This document shows positions 60,654-64,000 of a DNA stretch of 64,000 bases, one piece after another; position 1 is the first letter of the stretch, and each line of letters starts with the position of its first letter. Origin of the DNA: Polytrichum commune (Eukaryota; Streptophyta; Polytrichopsida; Polytrichales; Polytrichaceae); the NCBI GenBank assembly GCA_950295325.1, contig OX485808.1, forward strand, positions 13,828,501 to 13,892,500, read 5' to 3'. The notes beneath the pieces are model-generated. The model saw only the letters and a list, made by a program, of their open reading frames with translations, was not told the DNA's origin and ran no database searches. The position numbers and the translations under genes are program-made.

Positions 60654-63600
60654 CTAAAACTTCTTTACAATTTGCACCAACTTCACTTTTAGAATATTGT
60701 TTAGCCCTTATCTTAATCACCCGAAAAGGTCCACCAATCAAAGAGAAAATTCAATCGGTTTTAAGCTCAAGTAATGAATTTTTTGGATTATATTTTTTCA
60801 TTCCACTTTCCTCACTCTGAAATTTTCAGTTTTTATAGTGCATTTGCAAGCTCTATAAGCTAAAGAATTCATATATGTTGTATGGTATGTTTGTTCTATC
60901 CAACTCTCACATTTAGATACTTTATTTGGATTTGAGCCTACCATGAGATTTTTATACAGTTTTTTTTATTTGTTTCATAATCCTCGGATTGAATTTTTAT
61001 TAAATGTTTGATTAAGATTAAGATTACTTTTTAAATTTAAATTTAAATTTAAATGCCTATTGAACTTTCGTTAGTAAAAATGAAACACCTGAGTAAGATG
61101 TTATTGCTCATCCCATTAAAAGTTACCCATCCATGTTAAAACATGACCCCCTCCTCCCCCCCCCCCCCCCCCCTTCCAAAACATTGTTCTTAGTTTTGTT
61201 AGGATGAGTTAATTTTCCGTTTTCTACAGAAGTTATAAATTCTTCCTACCATACTTTTAATTGTAGAAAAGTTCTATGTATCCCAACTTACCATTTTTAC
61301 GAACACAATCTCTTGGCAAAGACCCTTCAATTTTCCTTTTGTTACAAACTTCACTATATGAGGAGATTGGTAGGATTCTTGAGATGATGATATTTTCCAA
61401 CTTCAAACATGTTATGCAACTTAAGTTTTCTAGTGAACCAAATCAAAAGCTTGTGTGACTTCAATCCTTACCCAAAGCATAGTACAATTAAGAAAGAAAA
61501 GTCATTTGAGAATGATGTGTTGACAATCAATGATCCCGTGGCTTGTTCTAACTAACTATACACATGTAGTATAAATTTCGTCCTTCATAATTGTCCTTTT
61601 GAAGTCAACTCCAAGTTAGGTCTCCAAATAATACCATAGAAGACAATTGGTCAAACTCTCGCTCCCCCCCCCCCCCCCCCCACCACCCCAATTAAGTGTT
61701 TGGTTGTGCCTTACTAGATAAATTCATGATGTTTGAAGCTGATTTTGATGTTAATCATTTTTAAAATAAAATAAATAAAAAATAAAAACTTTTCTCTACA
61801 AAGATCCCTAATTTGTCCCACTAGACTTTCAATGGATTTTGTAGTGGTCAAGAGACACGAACGTTGTTGTCATACTACATTGTGGGGTAGTGGTTGAGAA
61901 CCCATACTTTTAAACAGTCCATTCCACTGAGAAAGCTTTGTGCATAAAAAATAATAGAAAATTCTCACTACATGACATAATATTATCAAAAATAGGTTTC
62001 TTAAATAAATGAGAGGTGCCCTCGTATCTTTCCAAAGAAGAGAACAATCTTGGAGTTTTTGCTTTCATAACATTGGTGACATGGCTGCAACTTGTATTGT
62101 CATTGTTGGTCTCTTTTTCAATTACACTCAAAACTATACATTGTGAAACATGGCTAACTTCTAGTTGATAAATGAAGGTGCATTGCTTTCAAATAAATGG
62201 AGATTGCCTTCAAAATTATGCACCTTGTCAACGATGTCCAATTCGTTGTAGGTACGTTTATCCAAAACTAACTCTATATACCATAATCGTACATTTGGAA
62301 GTTTCAAACTATATGATAGTGATTGATATTGTAGTTTTTAAGTTATGTGTGTTGGTTTTGGGCCTCCAGGCTCCTTTTGTTGTCATCCATCATGCATTTG
62401 AATCTCGTCTCTAAAATTTATTGAATGGTTGAGCATTAATTCAACAAACTAAGTCCAAATTTACATGTTTGTTATTGGTCAAGGCTAAATATCCCACCTC
62501 TTTGAACTAGGTACCCATCATTGAGATAAGGGGGTCTAGTAATAACTTGACCCCCATAGAAAATGGTTGATTCATCTCAAGTGGGTCACCCTAGACTAAT
62601 TTGGGACCTTTGATGCTAATTCCGAAACTAAACCTTCTCAACAAATAAATATGCAAACTAGAATACAATTGATTGTGTGTTCACCTTGGGTGATAGTAGT
62701 GGTGGGTATCTAGCTATGGCCTTTGTTAGTGGGCAACATTATTTAGGTGGCTATATTAAGACAACCCTTGCAATTTTAGTTGTTCCATCGCCCTTAATAG
62801 TCTCCCAAGTGTAATAGAAAACATACAGCCAGATATTTGCTCATGGTCATCATAATGGCCCGAGGTTTGTCATTAACTTTCAATATTGAAGGGTTTTGGT
62901 ACAAGGGAGTGCATTGAGTAAAGAGTCCAATTAAGAAAATCAAAATCAAATCAAAAACTTACATTCATCTTAGTTTCCCCCACCCTTTGCTTGATCAAAG
63001 TAAAGAATGTATGGTCGATAAGTCGCTTATAAAAAATTCGAGAGAGCCATCCTCATCACACTTTACAATAACTAGAAACTGTATTGTTTCATTGTAGGCA
63101 ATTCCATATATATGTATTTAGGGAACAAAAACTTCCAAATGGGATCATTTTGGAGAAAATTAAACAGTCATAGGGTTGCCAATGCCATGTACATGTGGAT
63201 AAAACAGAAATATTCTACAAAAGTTCTTTGACTCAAGGGAGTCTTCACTTATTTCAAAGAATGCTTACTAAATCATCTTTTCATGGATCAGACAGGGAGG
63301 GTTGGAAACAAAATCTGAGAGCTTAGTAAGCCGTGTGAGGTTTCTTTACTAGAGATCTCTCTACACATTGAAATTACTTCTTGATCGGAGACACTCATTG
63401 TGATTAGTGATCAATTTCACATAACTTAGGCTCTCTTCAGAACATTGCAACATGTAAAGGCATTGCAGGTGTTGAGAGAGAATCATTCAGTTTTTTTCTT
63501 TTTGGGGATCAGTAGTCCTTGTAGTAGAGTTGTAATCTTAGACCTATAGAGCTTGCAAGTCCAATAAATTATCACTTAATAAGAATTTCTCAAATCTATA

Positions 63601-64000
63601 AAATGGAATGGAAAGCAAACTTCAAGAAGTTTAATTCATTAGTTGAGCTCAAAAACAATCATAATCATGTTCAAGATGGAATCCAAATTTGACCACCAGA
63701 AAACCGAAAGGGGGCTCCCCCTCAGGCAAGTGTATGCCACTGATGTACTGAACAATGATCTCGAGGTGATTGATACTGCAGAATGCACATAACACGGTTA
63801 TACAATAAAAGATGCTCAATGCATAAGGAGAATTTATGCAACTTTTGAAACCTCACTGCATCACAAACCTAGACTCTCACATGGGAAGCATGTTAGTTTT
63901 TGGTCCACCATCAACTTTCACTAATGCACAACATTATGTGGTCACTCGTCTGAATAGGACACCTATAATCAAGTGGTGTGTGGAATTGCTTGTAATTAAG
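60654..64000. other. AT-rich intergenic DNA, no gene recognised
   Basis: No supportable gene. Two long C runs (18 C at 61156-61173 and 18 C at 61664-61681) lie 490 bp apart, and AAATTTAAATTTAAATTTAAA is at about 61031-61051. The last bases (about 63,930-63,990) contain AGGACACCTATAATCAAGTGG, related to the arms of the repeat at 276-1585. Confidence 0.55.

Overview
The window looks like nuclear DNA of a land plant, from a repeat-rich region with almost no ordinary genes. The evidence is plant-type transposons with introns (a Mutator-like element carrying a Ulp1 protease, a CACTA element with DUF4218/DUF4216-type regions, Ty1/copia and LINE remnants), AAACCCTAA telo-boxes next to TATA boxes, and long AT-rich spacers. 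I cannot tell the lineage. Nothing bacterial, viral or organellar was seen.

Layout. 1-9.1 kb is AT-rich spacer with a long imperfect inverted repeat, one arm of which is split by a SINE-like insertion with target-site duplications. About 9.16-20.64 kb is a GC-richer Mutator-like element (MULE). It has a plus-strand DDE/SWIM transposase pseudogene, itself split by a 591-bp MITE with a 10-bp target-site duplication. It also has a small uninterrupted minus-strand gene with a TATA box, and a long multi-exon minus-strand gene encoding a C2HC zinc finger followed by a Ulp1-like cysteine protease. The 8-mer TGCACTAC (either strand) occurs 15 times between 9,395 and 18,961 and only three times in the rest of the window. 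20.9-21.6 kb holds tandem repeats with a hairpin. 23.95-24.62 kb carries two exons of a class II-like histone deacetylase with an in-frame stop. 26.2-26.47 kb is a higher-order minisatellite. 27.05-28.97 kb is a fragment related to the MULE, with an uninterrupted 357-codon zinc-finger ORF that lacks the intron present in the larger copy. 28.98-30.35 kb is a LINE 3' fragment.

30,490-42,921 is a complete CACTA element: 12-bp terminal inverted repeats, a 3-bp ATA target-site duplication, and a TnpA-like (Transposase_24) gene divergent from a TnpD-like (Transposase_21) gene. Both genes carry nonsense codons. 42.9-48.7 kb is spacer with microsatellites. 48.7-53.0 kb is a second, longer copy of the LINE family with RT and RNase H remnants. 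55.64-57.38 kb is a truncated copia remnant. 57.59-57.84 kb is a candidate short LTR. 59.67-60.65 kb is a foldback repeat rich in TTAACTATAGTT. The rest to 64 kb is spacer.

How the parts work together. In the MULE, a transposase, a small unknown protein and a zinc-finger-Ulp1 protein sit with a dense 8-mer spread over coding and non-coding sequence. This resembles the arrangement in Arabidopsis VANDAL elements, whose VANC proteins recognise short motifs accumulated in their own element and remove silencing. That the zinc-finger protein here binds TGCACTAC is inference. Most coding decay in the MULE and CACTA is by stops explainable by C-to-T (or G-to-A) transitions, as expected for heavily methylated transposons.
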